Origin: an uncultured Oscillibacter sp.
Lineage (GTDB): Bacteria; Bacillota_A; Clostridia; Oscillospirales; Oscillospiraceae
Assembly (NCBI GenBank): GCA_951800675.1
Contig: CATOKC010000045.1
Coordinates: 1-23,862 of the forward strand
Direction of reading: 5' to 3'
Length of the DNA: 23,862 nucleotides
A program made the translations under genes and the position numbers. Below are positions 6,235-13,274 of this stretch, piece by piece. The stretch's first letter is position 1, and each line of letters starts with the position of its first letter. The notes under the pieces are model-generated. The model searched no databases and was not told the origin of the DNA. It saw only the letters and a list, made by a program, of their open reading frames with translations.

Positions 6235-8070
6235 TTATGGCTTCTCGCCCATATAGCGGATACTCCACAGCCACACATCCGACTCGAGGGAGAAAATCCG
6301 GAGCCTTCCCTCCGCCCGTCCAAACCACACCGTCTCGCCGAGAGCCGAGGCCAGCCCGCCGCCGCCGTCCAAAACCGGCTCGGGGTCCGCCCGGAGGTCC
6401 GCCGCCAGCGTGCTTCCGCCGGTTCCAAAGGTCTCGCCGTAGCACTCCAGGAATTCCTCAGGCGTGTTCGCCGTCCACTCGCCGCCGGGGGCCTTCACCT
6501 GGGCGGGGTAGGCCAGCAGGCTCGCGATTTCCTCCCGCTCCCCCCGGTCGATGAGGTCCGCCAGATGCAGGAGAAATTCCCGCCCCTCGTCCAGGGAGAG
6601 GGCCTCGTACAGATCGCCCCCGCCGTCCTGGGTGATGGTTCCGCTTCCCGCCCGGATGCTCCACTGATCCGTCTGGAGGGTGAAAATCCGAATCGCGCCG
6701 TCCTCCACCAGCCCGAACCACACCGCGCCGTTGGCCGCCGAGGCCAGGCCGCTGCCGTCGCTGAACACCTCCGAGGGAGCGGGCTCCCAGGCCATGTCCG
6801 CCGCCAGGGACAGGGCGCTTTGCCCAACGGTTTCATCATAGTACCGCAGAAATTCCTCCGGGGAGCTTACCGTATCAATTCCGCCGGGGGTCTCCACCTG
6901 GGCGGGGTAGACCAGAAGGTCCGCGATTTCCTCCCGCCGTCCATCCTCGATGCGCTCCGCCAGCAGGAGAACAAAGTCCCGGGCCACGTCGCTTCGGATC
7001 CCCGTCCGGGTATACAGCGGGTCCTCGGACTCCGAGGGCGGGGTCTCAACGGGCTGGTTCTCCAGGTCCTCCGTATACCGGGCGCTGGCGTCCAGGAGGG
7101 CGGCCCGGTCCGGCTCCCTCACCGGCGTCAGGGCGGAATAGAAGAAGCTGTCCGCCAGCTCCTCCAGCTCCTCCCGGCCAATGGGGCCGGAGGAGAAGAC
7201 ATCGTCCCCCTGCCGCCCCGCCAGCACGTTCACCAGCACGAAGCTGTCCCCCAGGTCCGCCAGAATCAAGGAGCGGTTCCGCTCCCCCAGACCCAGGGTG
7301 ACGGACGTCCCGTCCGCCGCCCGGTATCCCCACTCCTCAAAGTCGCCGAGGTCCCCGATGTTCAGCGCCACGTCGTCAAAGGTTCCCTTGACGGAGCGGC
7401 TGAACTGGTACACGATGGGTCCGTAGCCCTTCAGCTCCCCGGCCCCCAGCTCCGCGGCGCCGTCGAAGCGGAAGGTGCCGTTTTCGTAGATGTAGCCGGA
7501 GTAAGGGGTAACATTCTCCTTAAAAAAGTTCCCCACGGCCGTGGGCCAGGTCTCCGGCAGAACCACCTCCATCCACTGGTGGAGCTTCAAATCATATTTG
7601 GCGATGATCTCCTCCAGCCTGTCGGCCATCTCCTGTGTGTAAACCAGATAGTTCCCGTAGCGCTCCTCAAAGCCCGTGGGCTCGTTGCCGATTCTGGCGA
7701 TGATGGCCCCGTCCTGGTCGTAGCCGTCCAGAAACGCCCGCCACTCCGCCAGAGCTTTGCTCTCCGGCGTGTCCCCCCAGCCGGAGAGGCTGACGAAGTC
7801 CTTGTACTCGTATTCCCCGGGGACCACCACCCCCCGCTCGTCCGTCACGTTCACGCTGCCCTTCTCCGGCAGCAGCGCGTCCCGCAGGCCGAAGAAGTTG
7901 GCCGCCACCGCCAGGGCGGACAGGGCCGCCAGCAGGGCAACGGACGCCGCCAGTGTTACCAGCCATTTCAGGCTCTTTCCCCGTCTTCTCATCTCATAAT
8001 CCTCCCATCGGATTTCTCCGGTTCCCCGGACCTGGGAGAAGGTCTCCTGGTAAAATTCCCGGTTACTCAT
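6235..8070 (-). CDS. Putative membrane anti-sigma factor with duplicated C-terminal domain
   Basis: 611 residues. A short cytoplasmic N-terminus (1-34, with RWEDYEMRRRGK) is followed by one membrane span (about 35-58) and a large extracytoplasmic part. Residues 60-340 are acidic and not recognised. From about 360 to 477 and again from 492 to 608 come two similar domains, each starting with a helix like DFVLLLAERIEDG or EFLLHLADLIDRG, then YPAQV, SPEEFL or TPEEFL, GLAS, VWFG and RIF. The start overlaps the end of the sigma gene by 8 bases, the classic sigma/anti-sigma arrangement, so I infer that the N-terminus holds the sigma factor at the membrane. The family of the N-terminal domain was not identified and the signal sensed is unknown. 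Confidence 0.75.
   Translation of the reverse strand: MSNREFYQETFSQVRGTGEIRWEDYEMRRRGKSLKWLVTLAASVALLAALSALAVAANFFGLRDALLPEKGSVNVTDERGVVVPGEYEYKDFVSLSGWGDTPESKALAEWRAFLDGYDQDGAIIARIGNEPTGFEERYGNYLVYTQEMADRLEEIIAKYDLKLHQWMEVVLPETWPTAVGNFFKENVTPYSGYIYENGTFRFDGAAELGAGELKGYGPIVYQFSRSVKGTFDDVALNIGDLGDFEEWGYRAADGTSVTLGLGERNRSLILADLGDSFVLVNVLAGRQGDDVFSSGPIGREELEELADSFFYSALTPVREPDRAALLDASARYTEDLENQPVETPPSESEDPLYTRTGIRSDVARDFVLLLAERIEDGRREEIADLLVYPAQVETPGGIDTVSSPEEFLRYYDETVGQSALSLAADMAWEPAPSEVFSDGSGLASAANGAVWFGLVEDGAIRIFTLQTDQWSIRAGSGTITQDGGGDLYEALSLDEGREFLLHLADLIDRGEREEIASLLAYPAQVKAPGGEWTANTPEEFLECYGETFGTGGSTLAADLRADPEPVLDGGGGLASALGETVWFGRAEGRLRIFSLESDVWLWSIRYMGEKP
6247..6993 (-). repeat. Tandem intragenic duplication (two ~350-bp units)
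   Basis: Two units, about 6640-6993 and 6247-6597, encode the paired C-terminal domains of the anti-sigma-like protein. DNA similarity is visible by eye, for example CACCTGGGCGGGGTAG and GCGATTTCCTCCCGC in both, so the duplication seems fairly recent. Confidence 0.75.
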
Positions 8071-8545
8071 CCTGCCAGTCCTCCCCCAATCGTTCTCTCA
8101 GCCGCTTCCGGGCCCGGGCCAGCCGGGTGGTCACCGTGGAGGCATCCACCCCCAGCAGCGTCCCGATCTCCCGGACGCTGAGCTCCTCGTAGTAGAAGAG
8201 GTTCAGCACCGTCCGGTATTTCTCCGGCAGGGCCATCACCTCCCGGTACAGCGCCGCCTGCCCGGGCCGGTCGAAAACCGGAATTTCCGGCGTCTCCTCC
8301 CAGGAGACCCGGCGCTTCCGCCAGGGGCTTTTCAGCAGATCCCGGCCATAGTTCACCGTCACCCGCAGCAGCCAGCGCCGCAGGTGCTCTTCGCTCTCAA
8401 AGGTTCCCCTGTACTGAAACAGGCGCAGGAAGACCTCCTGGACGGCGTCCTCCGCGTCCTGGGGGCTTCCCAGGGCGTGGAGGGCGGTCCGGTAGACCAT
8501 ATTCTGATAGCGCCGGGCGGCGTCGTTAAAGCGGGCCTTGTTCAT
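8063..8545 (-). CDS. ECF-type RNA polymerase sigma factor
   Basis: 160 residues, the size of a minimal group 4 sigma factor with regions 2 and 4 only. Region 2 (about 8-72) includes ARRYQNMVYRTALHAL and DAEDAVQEVFLRLF. Region 4 (about 103-155) includes LPEKYRTVLNLFYYEELS and the helix-turn-helix REIGTLLGVDASTVTTRLAR. The ATG at 8543-8545 follows GAGG and gives the family's normal length; the open frame further upstream is not part of it. The next gene overlaps it by 8 bases and is the likely anti-sigma factor. The regulon is unknown, but a CGTC motif (minus strand) just upstream hints at self-activation. Confidence 0.92.
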   Translation of the reverse strand: MNKARFNDAARRYQNMVYRTALHALGSPQDAEDAVQEVFLRLFQYRGTFESEEHLRRWLLRVTVNYGRDLLKSPWRKRRVSWEETPEIPVFDRPGQAALYREVMALPEKYRTVLNLFYYEELSVREIGTLLGVDASTVTTRLARARKRLRERLGEDWQDE

Positions 8546-8615
8546 ATGTCGTCCTCGATTTGTCGGGTTGGGAGTACTCTCACTGATTGTACGACGGGAG
8601 GAGGGGCCTTGTCTC

Positions 8616-8632
8616 AAAATTCTGAGAATTTT
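8616..8632. promoter_or_regulatory. 17-bp palindrome between divergent genes
   Basis: AAAATTCT-G-AGAATTTT is a perfect dyad with a one-base centre. It lies about 70 bases upstream of the sigma gene and 75 bases upstream of the nitroreductase gene. It could bind a dimeric regulator of either. Confidence 0.4.
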
Positions 8633-8707
8633 TAAAAAATTCACCAAGCCCGCCGGAGGGCGTGGTAACATGAACCATCTCAATCTACCCGAAACGGAGG
8701 CGCTTTT

Positions 8708-9370
8708 ATGACCCTGGAAGAGGCCATGCGGACCCGCCACACGGTCCGGCGGTACACGGAGGAAAAAATTCCCCAAGACCTCCTCGCCCGGCTGAACGAG
8801 CGGACGCGGGGCAACAACGAACGCCGCGGCCTGGCCATGAGCCTGGTGACGGAGAATACGGAGGCCTTCGGCCCCGCCCTGAAGCTCTTTTTAGCCAAGG
8901 GGGTCCGCAACTACCTCATCCTGGCGGGCCCGGACAGGCCCGGCCTGGACGAGGCGGTTGGGTACTGCGGGGCGGATATGATGCTTTTCGCCCAGACTCT
9001 GGGGCTCAACTCCTGGTGGGTCGGGGGGACATACAGCCGGAAGGGCGTGGAGCGGAACGCCGCCCCCGGGGCCGGGAAAATCCTGGGCCTCATCGCCCTG
9101 GGCTATGGCCGGACGCAGGGCGTGCCCCACAGGTCCAAGCGGCCGGAGGAGGTTGCCTCCTATGCCGGTCCGGCTCCGGAGTGGTTCGTCAAGGGGGTGG
9201 AGGCCCTTTTGCTGGCGCCCACGGCGCTGAACCGGCAGGCATTCACCGTCCGGGGAGAGGGGCGGAAGGTCTCCATAACCTGCGGCGGCGCGTTCTCCGG
9301 CGTGGATCTTGGCATCGGGAAGTACCACTTTGAAATCGGGGCCGGGAGGGAAGCCTTCTGCTGGGCATAA
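8708..9370 (+). CDS. Nitroreductase-family protein (TM1586-like)
   Basis: 220 residues. The N-terminus TLEEAMRTRHTVRRYTEEKI is the usual opening of nitroreductases (an R-x-S/T-x-R flavin-contacting region). The body has NYLILAGP, YCGADMMLFAQTLGLNSWWVGG and an alternative to the standard C-terminal half, with APTALNRQAF, ending in KYHFEIGAG. This matches the putative nitroreductase subgroup typified by Thermotoga TM1586, which packs both halves of a dimer into one longer chain. It probably binds FMN and reduces an unknown substrate in the cytoplasm. GGAGG lies 7 bases before the ATG. It is a single gene with its own terminator. Confidence 0.85.
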   Translation: MTLEEAMRTRHTVRRYTEEKIPQDLLARLNERTRGNNERRGLAMSLVTENTEAFGPALKLFLAKGVRNYLILAGPDRPGLDEAVGYCGADMMLFAQTLGLNSWWVGGTYSRKGVERNAAPGAGKILGLIALGYGRTQGVPHRSKRPEEVASYAGPAPEWFVKGVEALLLAPTALNRQAFTVRGEGRKVSITCGGAFSGVDLGIGKYHFEIGAGREAFCWA

Positions 9371-9371
9371 G

Positions 9372-9402
9372 GAAAGGGACCGCAAAAGCGGTCCCTTTTC
9401 TC
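9372..9402. terminator. Terminator between convergent genes
   Basis: A 12-bp stem GAAAGGGACCGC with GCGGTCCCTTTTC around an AAAA loop. The plus strand continues TTTTCTCT. It ends the nitroreductase gene and can also act for queT from the other side. Confidence 0.8.
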
Positions 9403-9407
9403 TCATC

Positions 9408-9917
9408 TCAACGGGCCTCCAGCGTGCCCTGGGCCGCCAGGGTCTTTCCCAGCAGCTTTGCCAGGGGCACGCCCAGAAGATAGCACGCCGCCAGCTCCCC
9501 CAATCCCACGGTGAGGGCGTTCAGCCCATAGGCGGGCCAGAAAGCTCCGCCGTCCTGCACCACGAACCAGGCGATTTCCGCCCCCACGATGACCGCGTTG
9601 CAGATCACCGGCGGCAGGGCGGCTAAGTACACGTTGGGCATCCTCCGGCTCCAAAGGGCGGCCAGCAGCGTGGCCAGGGTGCCGAAGATCCAGTCCAGCA
9701 TGATGGGAGAGCCCAGCAGGTTGGCCAGGAAGCAGCCCACCGCCAGGCCGGGGATGGCCTCCGGGAAGAGGAAGGGCAGCACCGTCAGGGCCTCCGCCAC
9801 GCGGAACTGGACGCCCATGTATTGGGGAATGGGCAAGAGCAGGGTGGCCGCCGCGTAGATGGCGGCAATGAGACCGGCCAGGGCCAGTCTCCGGGTGCGG
9901 AAACGGATGTTGGACAT
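9408..9917 (-). CDS. queT: QueT-family queuosine-precursor transporter (ECF S component)
   Basis: 169 residues, six hydrophobic segments. The family signature is clear: RRLALAGLIAAIYAAATLL, then QFRVAEALTVLPFLFPEAIP, GLAVGCFLANLLG and DWIFGTLATLLAAL. QueT proteins are the substrate-binding membrane subunits of energy-coupling factor transporters and take up queuosine precursors such as preQ1. The ATP-binding and T subunits are not here and are probably shared ones encoded elsewhere. The frame is open further upstream, but the ATG at 9915-9917 follows TGGAGG and the known N-terminus starts here. The promoter at 9986-10014 gives a leader of about 60 bases that can fold. Confidence 0.9.
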   Translation of the reverse strand: MSNIRFRTRRLALAGLIAAIYAAATLLLPIPQYMGVQFRVAEALTVLPFLFPEAIPGLAVGCFLANLLGSPIMLDWIFGTLATLLAALWSRRMPNVYLAALPPVICNAVIVGAEIAWFVVQDGGAFWPAYGLNALTVGLGELAACYLLGVPLAKLLGKTLAAQGTLEAR

Positions 9918-9981
9918 GATGAAATTCCTCCATTTTTTTCGTTCGTCCCACAGGACGGGCAGGGTGATGGCACCTGCCGCG
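9918..9981 (-). promoter_or_regulatory. Structured queT leader, candidate preQ1 riboswitch
   Basis: On the minus strand the leader forms a hairpin with GGCAGGTG pairing to CACCCTGCC (one bulge; 9958-9978), a second hairpin GTCC-TGTG-GGAC (9945-9956), then an A-rich stretch and the ribosome site TGGAGG. Two short hairpins, A-rich linker and Shine-Dalgarno is the general layout of translational preQ1 riboswitches, and queT genes are often controlled by them. I could not match a published consensus, so the class is open. Confidence 0.35.
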
Positions 9982-9985
9982 CAAG

Positions 9986-10014
9986 AGTATACCACAGGCG
10001 AAAGGAAAGGGCAA
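9986..10014 (-). promoter_or_regulatory. queT promoter
   Basis: TTGCCC and TATACT with a 17-base spacer on the minus strand, with an extended TG before the -10. Start of transcription falls near 9979. Confidence 0.65.
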
Positions 10015-10049
10015 GGGAAAAATTCCCGGTCAAATTGTGTCAAAAGCCC

Positions 10050-10078
10050 TTGACGAACATTGGCGGCTACCCTATACT
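10050..10078 (+). promoter_or_regulatory. Promoter of the lacI-type/lipoprotein operon
   Basis: TTGACG and TATACT with a 17-base spacer, 57 bases before the regulator's start codon. Confidence 0.75.
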
Positions 10079-10092
10079 AATAAAGTTGCCTA

Positions 10093-10123
10093 TTTACGCA
10101 AACGCAATTTTCTGTTACGTAAA
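10093..10123 (+). promoter_or_regulatory. Possible LacI-family operator
   Basis: TTTACG (10093-10098) and CGTAAA (10118-10123) form a dyad, and the second half lies in the palindrome TTACGTAA (10115-10122). The central CG is typical of LacI-family operators. It lies just after the transcription start and next to the ribosome site, a good place for autorepression. Confidence 0.35.
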
Positions 10124-10134
10124 GGAAGCCGCCT

Positions 10135-11133
10135 ATGAAAGTCACTATCAGCGATGTGGCCCGGCTGGCGGGGGTCTCCACCGCCACCGTATCCCACACC
10201 ATTAACAGCACCCGCTACGTCTCCGGCGATACCAAGGAGAAGGTCTATCAGGCCATCCGCCAGTTGGGCTACACCCCCGACGCCTCCGCCCGGAGCTTTC
10301 GCACGGGGAAGAAGAAAACCATCGGCTTCATCGTCCCCGATATCTCCAACAAGTTTTTCGGCACCATCATTGAGTCGGCGGAAAATTACCTCTCCGCCCA
10401 GGGCTATCACCTCATCATCGCCAACACCAAGGAGAGCATGGACCGGGAGGAGACGAACCTGCGCCTCCTCACCGCCGGGCTGGTGGACGGGCTTTTGATC
10501 GCCAGCACCATGGACGATTTCGCCCGGCTGGACGGCCTGATTCCCGCCGGGTTCCCGGTGGTGCTGGTGGACCGGACCTTTGAAAGCCAGAAGTACTCCT
10601 CCGTCTCCGTCTCCAACTTCCAGCCCATCTATCGCAGCGTCTGCCGCCTGGCGGGGCGGGGAAAGCGGCGTATCGGCATTGTGGGCGGCCTGCCCCGGCT
10701 GTCCACCACCAAGGAGCGGATCGCCGCCTACCGGGCGGCCATGGCGGACTGCGGTCTGCCCCAGGAGGAAGCGCTGATTGTGTACGGGGACTCCATGGAA
10801 AACAGCGCTCCGCCCTGCCTGGACCAGCTTTTGGAGCGGGGCTGTGACGCCATCCTGGTCTGCCAGGGCCTCATGGCCTCCGTCACCATCGCCTATCTCC
10901 GGGGGAAGGACATCCAGCCCCGGCGGGACCTGGAGCTGGTGAGCTTTGTGGACTATGACACCCGGGCCTATGAGTTTTATTACGATCAGGTAGACCGCAT
11001 CATCCAGCCGGTGGAGGAGCTGGGGGAAATCGCCGGGGAGCAGATTCTCCTCCGGCTGGAAAAGCCGGACGCGCCGGTGGTGGAGCGGGTGCTGACCTCG
11101 GAGTACCGCCCCTGCGGGGGAGAGGAGGTTTAA
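10135..11133 (+). CDS. LacI-family transcriptional regulator
   Basis: 332 residues. The N-terminal helix-turn-helix with hinge is typical: TISDVARLAGVSTATVSHTI, then YVSGDTKEKV and LGYTPDASARSFRTG. From about residue 62 the protein has a periplasmic-binding-protein fold for an effector, usually a sugar: IGFIVPDISNKFFG, then GLVDGLLIAST, VVLVDR and the C-terminal LVSFVDYD. AAAGGA lies 8 bases before the ATG. No sugar transporter or glycosidase is nearby, so the effector and targets are unknown; it may act globally or on itself. It is the first gene of a two-gene operon with the lipoprotein. Confidence 0.93.
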   Translation: MKVTISDVARLAGVSTATVSHTINSTRYVSGDTKEKVYQAIRQLGYTPDASARSFRTGKKKTIGFIVPDISNKFFGTIIESAENYLSAQGYHLIIANTKESMDREETNLRLLTAGLVDGLLIASTMDDFARLDGLIPAGFPVVLVDRTFESQKYSSVSVSNFQPIYRSVCRLAGRGKRRIGIVGGLPRLSTTKERIAAYRAAMADCGLPQEEALIVYGDSMENSAPPCLDQLLERGCDAILVCQGLMASVTIAYLRGKDIQPRRDLELVSFVDYDTRAYEFYYDQVDRIIQPVEELGEIAGEQILLRLEKPDAPVVERVLTSEYRPCGGEEV

Positions 11134-11135
11134 AG

Positions 11136-12272
11136 GTGAAACAACTGAAAAAATGGTCCATAGCGCTCTGCGTTTTCCTGGCGCTCTCTTTGTCCGCCTG
11201 CTCCAAGGAGGCCAAGCAGTCTAACCCTCTTCCCGAGGACTCTGCCGCCTCCGCGGACTTTGCTGTATCCGAGTCCGCGCCGGAGGAGGGCGAGAAAGAT
11301 ACCATCGAGTGCCAAACCCATGAAGTTCCCGTTTTTGGCATTGCGTTTGACTGCCCCACAGCCTTTGGCACGGAGGGAGAATCCAAAGTGGTTGCGGAGG
11401 ATGAAATCAATTATTCTATAGACGGCGGGGATAAGGGCTTAGTGCTGATGTGTTCTCGAATTTCCTCTCTGAGTAAGGCTGAGGAACTCCTTGTTTTGGC
11501 GGGAAAGGACCCCTCGATTCTGTATGAAGGATATGAAAACCTGGACCTGGACAAGGAGATTATCAGCTGGAGAAACATGCATCGGTCCTTCGTTCTGCTG
11601 GACAGCTTTTCCTCCTCGGACAGTTGTGGCTTTTCCTATGTCGCGACAAACGATTCCTTTGGGGAACCTTATACGGAAATGGGATACCGATATAAAAACT
11701 ATGGCGGCTTTGTGGACGATGGCGGTATCATCCGAATCGTTTTGATAGTCACCGCGCCCGAGGATACGGACCGGGAGGACTTTTTTACCCTCTGTGAAAC
11801 CGTCACCAATTCCATACGCTTTTCCGAACCGAAGGCCGGAGACAGCGTGGCCCAGGACACGGCTGAGGAGTTGCACGACAGCAGTTATGAGGAGTTTCCG
11901 GTCTATGGAGAGCCCCTTCCCGAGGAAGCGGACGAACTGCCCCTTGAGATAGAGGCGTATGAAAAACGATACACCCACCTCAACGCACCGGAGCTGCAGT
12001 ATACATATGGCACAAATTCCCAGATACCCGACGATCTGTTTCAGGAGATTATTCAGTATATTCAAGCCGGCGACCAATGCTGGGCCCAGGCGGAATACAC
12101 CAGCGCCAGTATAGAAAAAAATTTTGCCGGTTATGACTATGGCATGGACCTGGACTCGGCTATCGACGCTTATGAAGCCGCCTGCCTGCTTTTGGAGGCT
12201 TCCGAGTATACGGACACGCCGCTATACGATTATGTGAATCGTCTGTGTGTATTTGGTCCCTACCTGGGTTGA
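11136..12272 (+). CDS. Hypothetical lipoprotein
   Basis: 378 residues with a GTG start, chosen because AGGAGG lies 7 bases upstream inside the end of the regulator gene. The signal peptide is basic, then hydrophobic, and ends in the lipobox LSAC, so Cys22 should be lipidated and the protein anchored outside the membrane. An acidic Ser/Ala/Glu-rich linker (23-54) leads to a beta-rich domain (about 60-225, with VPVFGIAFDCP and FFTLCETVTNSIRF). A second acidic linker and a helical C-terminal region follow. Codon use is visibly less GC-rich than in neighbouring genes, which may mean recent arrival or weak codon selection. No family was recognised. Only 2 bases separate it from the LacI-type gene, so the two are co-transcribed. 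Confidence 0.8.
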   Translation: MKQLKKWSIALCVFLALSLSACSKEAKQSNPLPEDSAASADFAVSESAPEEGEKDTIECQTHEVPVFGIAFDCPTAFGTEGESKVVAEDEINYSIDGGDKGLVLMCSRISSLSKAEELLVLAGKDPSILYEGYENLDLDKEIISWRNMHRSFVLLDSFSSSDSCGFSYVATNDSFGEPYTEMGYRYKNYGGFVDDGGIIRIVLIVTAPEDTDREDFFTLCETVTNSIRFSEPKAGDSVAQDTAEELHDSSYEEFPVYGEPLPEEADELPLEIEAYEKRYTHLNAPELQYTYGTNSQIPDDLFQEIIQYIQAGDQCWAQAEYTSASIEKNFAGYDYGMDLDSAIDAYEAACLLLEASEYTDTPLYDYVNRLCVFGPYLG

Positions 12273-12297
12273 ACAAATTTCCACTGGGAACGCACGA

Positions 12298-12330
12298 AAG
12301 GGCGGAGCCAAAGCTCCGCCCTTATCTTAT
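12298..12330. terminator. Terminator between convergent operons
   Basis: 11-bp stem AAGGGCGGAGC/GCTCCGCCCTT with loop CAAA, followed by ATCTTATTCTT on the plus strand. It ends the lipoprotein operon and, in reverse, the rubredoxin operon, whose last stop codon is at 12333. Confidence 0.85.
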
Positions 12331-12332
12331 TC

Positions 12333-12488
12333 TTATTCCTTTTCGAACACGTCCTTGCCCATCTCGCAGGTGGGGCAGACCCAATCCTCGGGGACCTGCT
12401 CCCAGGGAGTACCGGGGGCCACGCCGTTGTCGGGATCGCCGACGGCGGGGTCATAGACGTACCCGCAGGGGCATACGTACTTATCCAT
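12333..12488 (-). CDS. Rubredoxin with a shortened first iron-binding motif
   Basis: 51 residues, a small one-iron electron carrier. The fold's hallmarks are present: [19 protein letters not shown], a W in place of the usual F after it, and DWVCPTC. The first knuckle reads YVCPCGY, that is CxC, where ordinary rubredoxins have CxxC; the codons TGC CCC TGC leave no doubt about the reading. The second knuckle is CPTCEMGKD, with Glu where Gly or Ala is common. GGAGG lies 10 bases upstream. It follows the rubrerythrin gene by 20 bases in the same operon, so it probably passes electrons to rubrerythrin for peroxide or oxygen reduction. Confidence 0.92.
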   Translation of the reverse strand: MDKYVCPCGYVYDPAVGDPDNGVAPGTPWEQVPEDWVCPTCEMGKDVFEKE

Positions 12489-12508
12489 AACAGTATGTCC
12501 TCCCGCTC

Positions 12509-13075
12509 TTACTTGAAGAACCGCTCCAGCAGGCCCTTGAAGGCCTTGCCGTGGCGGGCCTCGTCCCGGGCCATCTCATGCACGGTGTCGTGGATGGCGT
12601 CCAGGTTGTACTGCTTGGCCAGCTTCGCCAGGGCGAACTTGCCGGCGGTGGCGCCGTTCTCGGCCTCTACCCGCATCTCCAGATTCTTCTTGGTGCTGGT
12701 GGTCACCACGTCGCCCAGGAGCTCGGCAAACTTGGCGGCGTGCTCGGCCTCCTCATAGGCGGCCTTCTCCCAGTACAGGCCGATCTCGGGATAGCCCTCC
12801 CGATGGGCCACACGGGCCATGGCCAGGTACATGCCCACCTCGGTGCACTCGCCGGCGAAGTTGGCGTTCAGGCCGTCGATGATTTCCTTCTGAACCTCGG
12901 CGGGAACGTCCGCGCCAAAGGTCTTGCCCACGCCCACCACATGCTCGGCGGCCCAGGTCATATCCGCGCCCTGCTCCTTAAACTTCGCGCCGGGAACGCC
13001 GCACTGGGGGCACTTCTCCGGGGCGGTCTCTCCCTCATGTACATAGCCGCAGACAGGGCAAACCCACTTTTTCAT
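12509..13075 (-). CDS. Reverse rubrerythrin (peroxide/oxygen detoxification)
   Basis: 188 residues. The rubredoxin-like domain is at the N-terminus ([10 protein letters not shown] and CPQCG, residues 6-30), and the ferritin-like di-iron domain follows, the order called reverse rubrerythrin in clostridia. Iron ligands are seen in [32 protein letters not shown] and DEARHGKAF. Such enzymes reduce hydrogen peroxide, and in part oxygen, with electrons from NADH through a reductase and rubredoxin. The frame stays open upstream, but the ATG at 13073-13075 follows AGGAGG and starts the family's usual [11 protein letters not shown]. It is first in the operon with rubredoxin. Confidence 0.95.
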   Translation of the reverse strand: MKKWVCPVCGYVHEGETAPEKCPQCGVPGAKFKEQGADMTWAAEHVVGVGKTFGADVPAEVQKEIIDGLNANFAGECTEVGMYLAMARVAHREGYPEIGLYWEKAAYEEAEHAAKFAELLGDVVTTSTKKNLEMRVEAENGATAGKFALAKLAKQYNLDAIHDTVHEMARDEARHGKAFKGLLERFFK

Positions 13076-13131
13076 AATCGTATTCCTCCTTAAAATGTAA
13101 GACCTCCTGGTCCTGTTCAGTTCGTGGTTTG

Positions 13132-13137
13132 AGTATA
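13132..13137 (-). promoter_or_regulatory. Rubrerythrin promoter -10
   Basis: TATACT on the minus strand, about 57 bases before the start codon. The -35 at 17-18 bases spacing (TAGCAG) is poor, so the promoter may depend on a regulator. Confidence 0.45.
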
Positions 13138-13157
13138 GCAGGTTCGGAGAAAGACTG

Positions 13158-13176
13158 CTAGTTGCAAATGTCACAA
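13158..13176 (-). promoter_or_regulatory. Rex-like operator upstream of rubrerythrin
   Basis: On the minus strand TTGTGACATTTGCAACTAG overlaps the -35 region. It agrees at 14 of 19 positions with the sequence in the hydrogenase leader at 14861-14879. TTGTGA is the half-site of the redox repressor Rex. The right half is degenerate. Confidence 0.4.
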
Positions 13177-13235
13177 AATTAAAATTTGCGTGAAATTTAC
13201 GGTTTGTTCTTAAATTCCAGCGGGACAAAAGCGGG

Positions 13236-13266
13236 AAACAGCCCGGTCAGGGGACCGGGCTGTTTT
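13236..13266 (-). terminator. Hydrogenase gene terminator
   Basis: 13-bp stem AAACAGCCCGGTC/GACCGGGCTGTTT (13236-13248 with 13253-13265), starting 9 bases after the hydrogenase stop. The stem itself ends in U residues on the minus strand. It separates the hydrogenase from the rubrerythrin operon. Confidence 0.8.
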
Positions 13267-13274
13267 CGCGGGGC

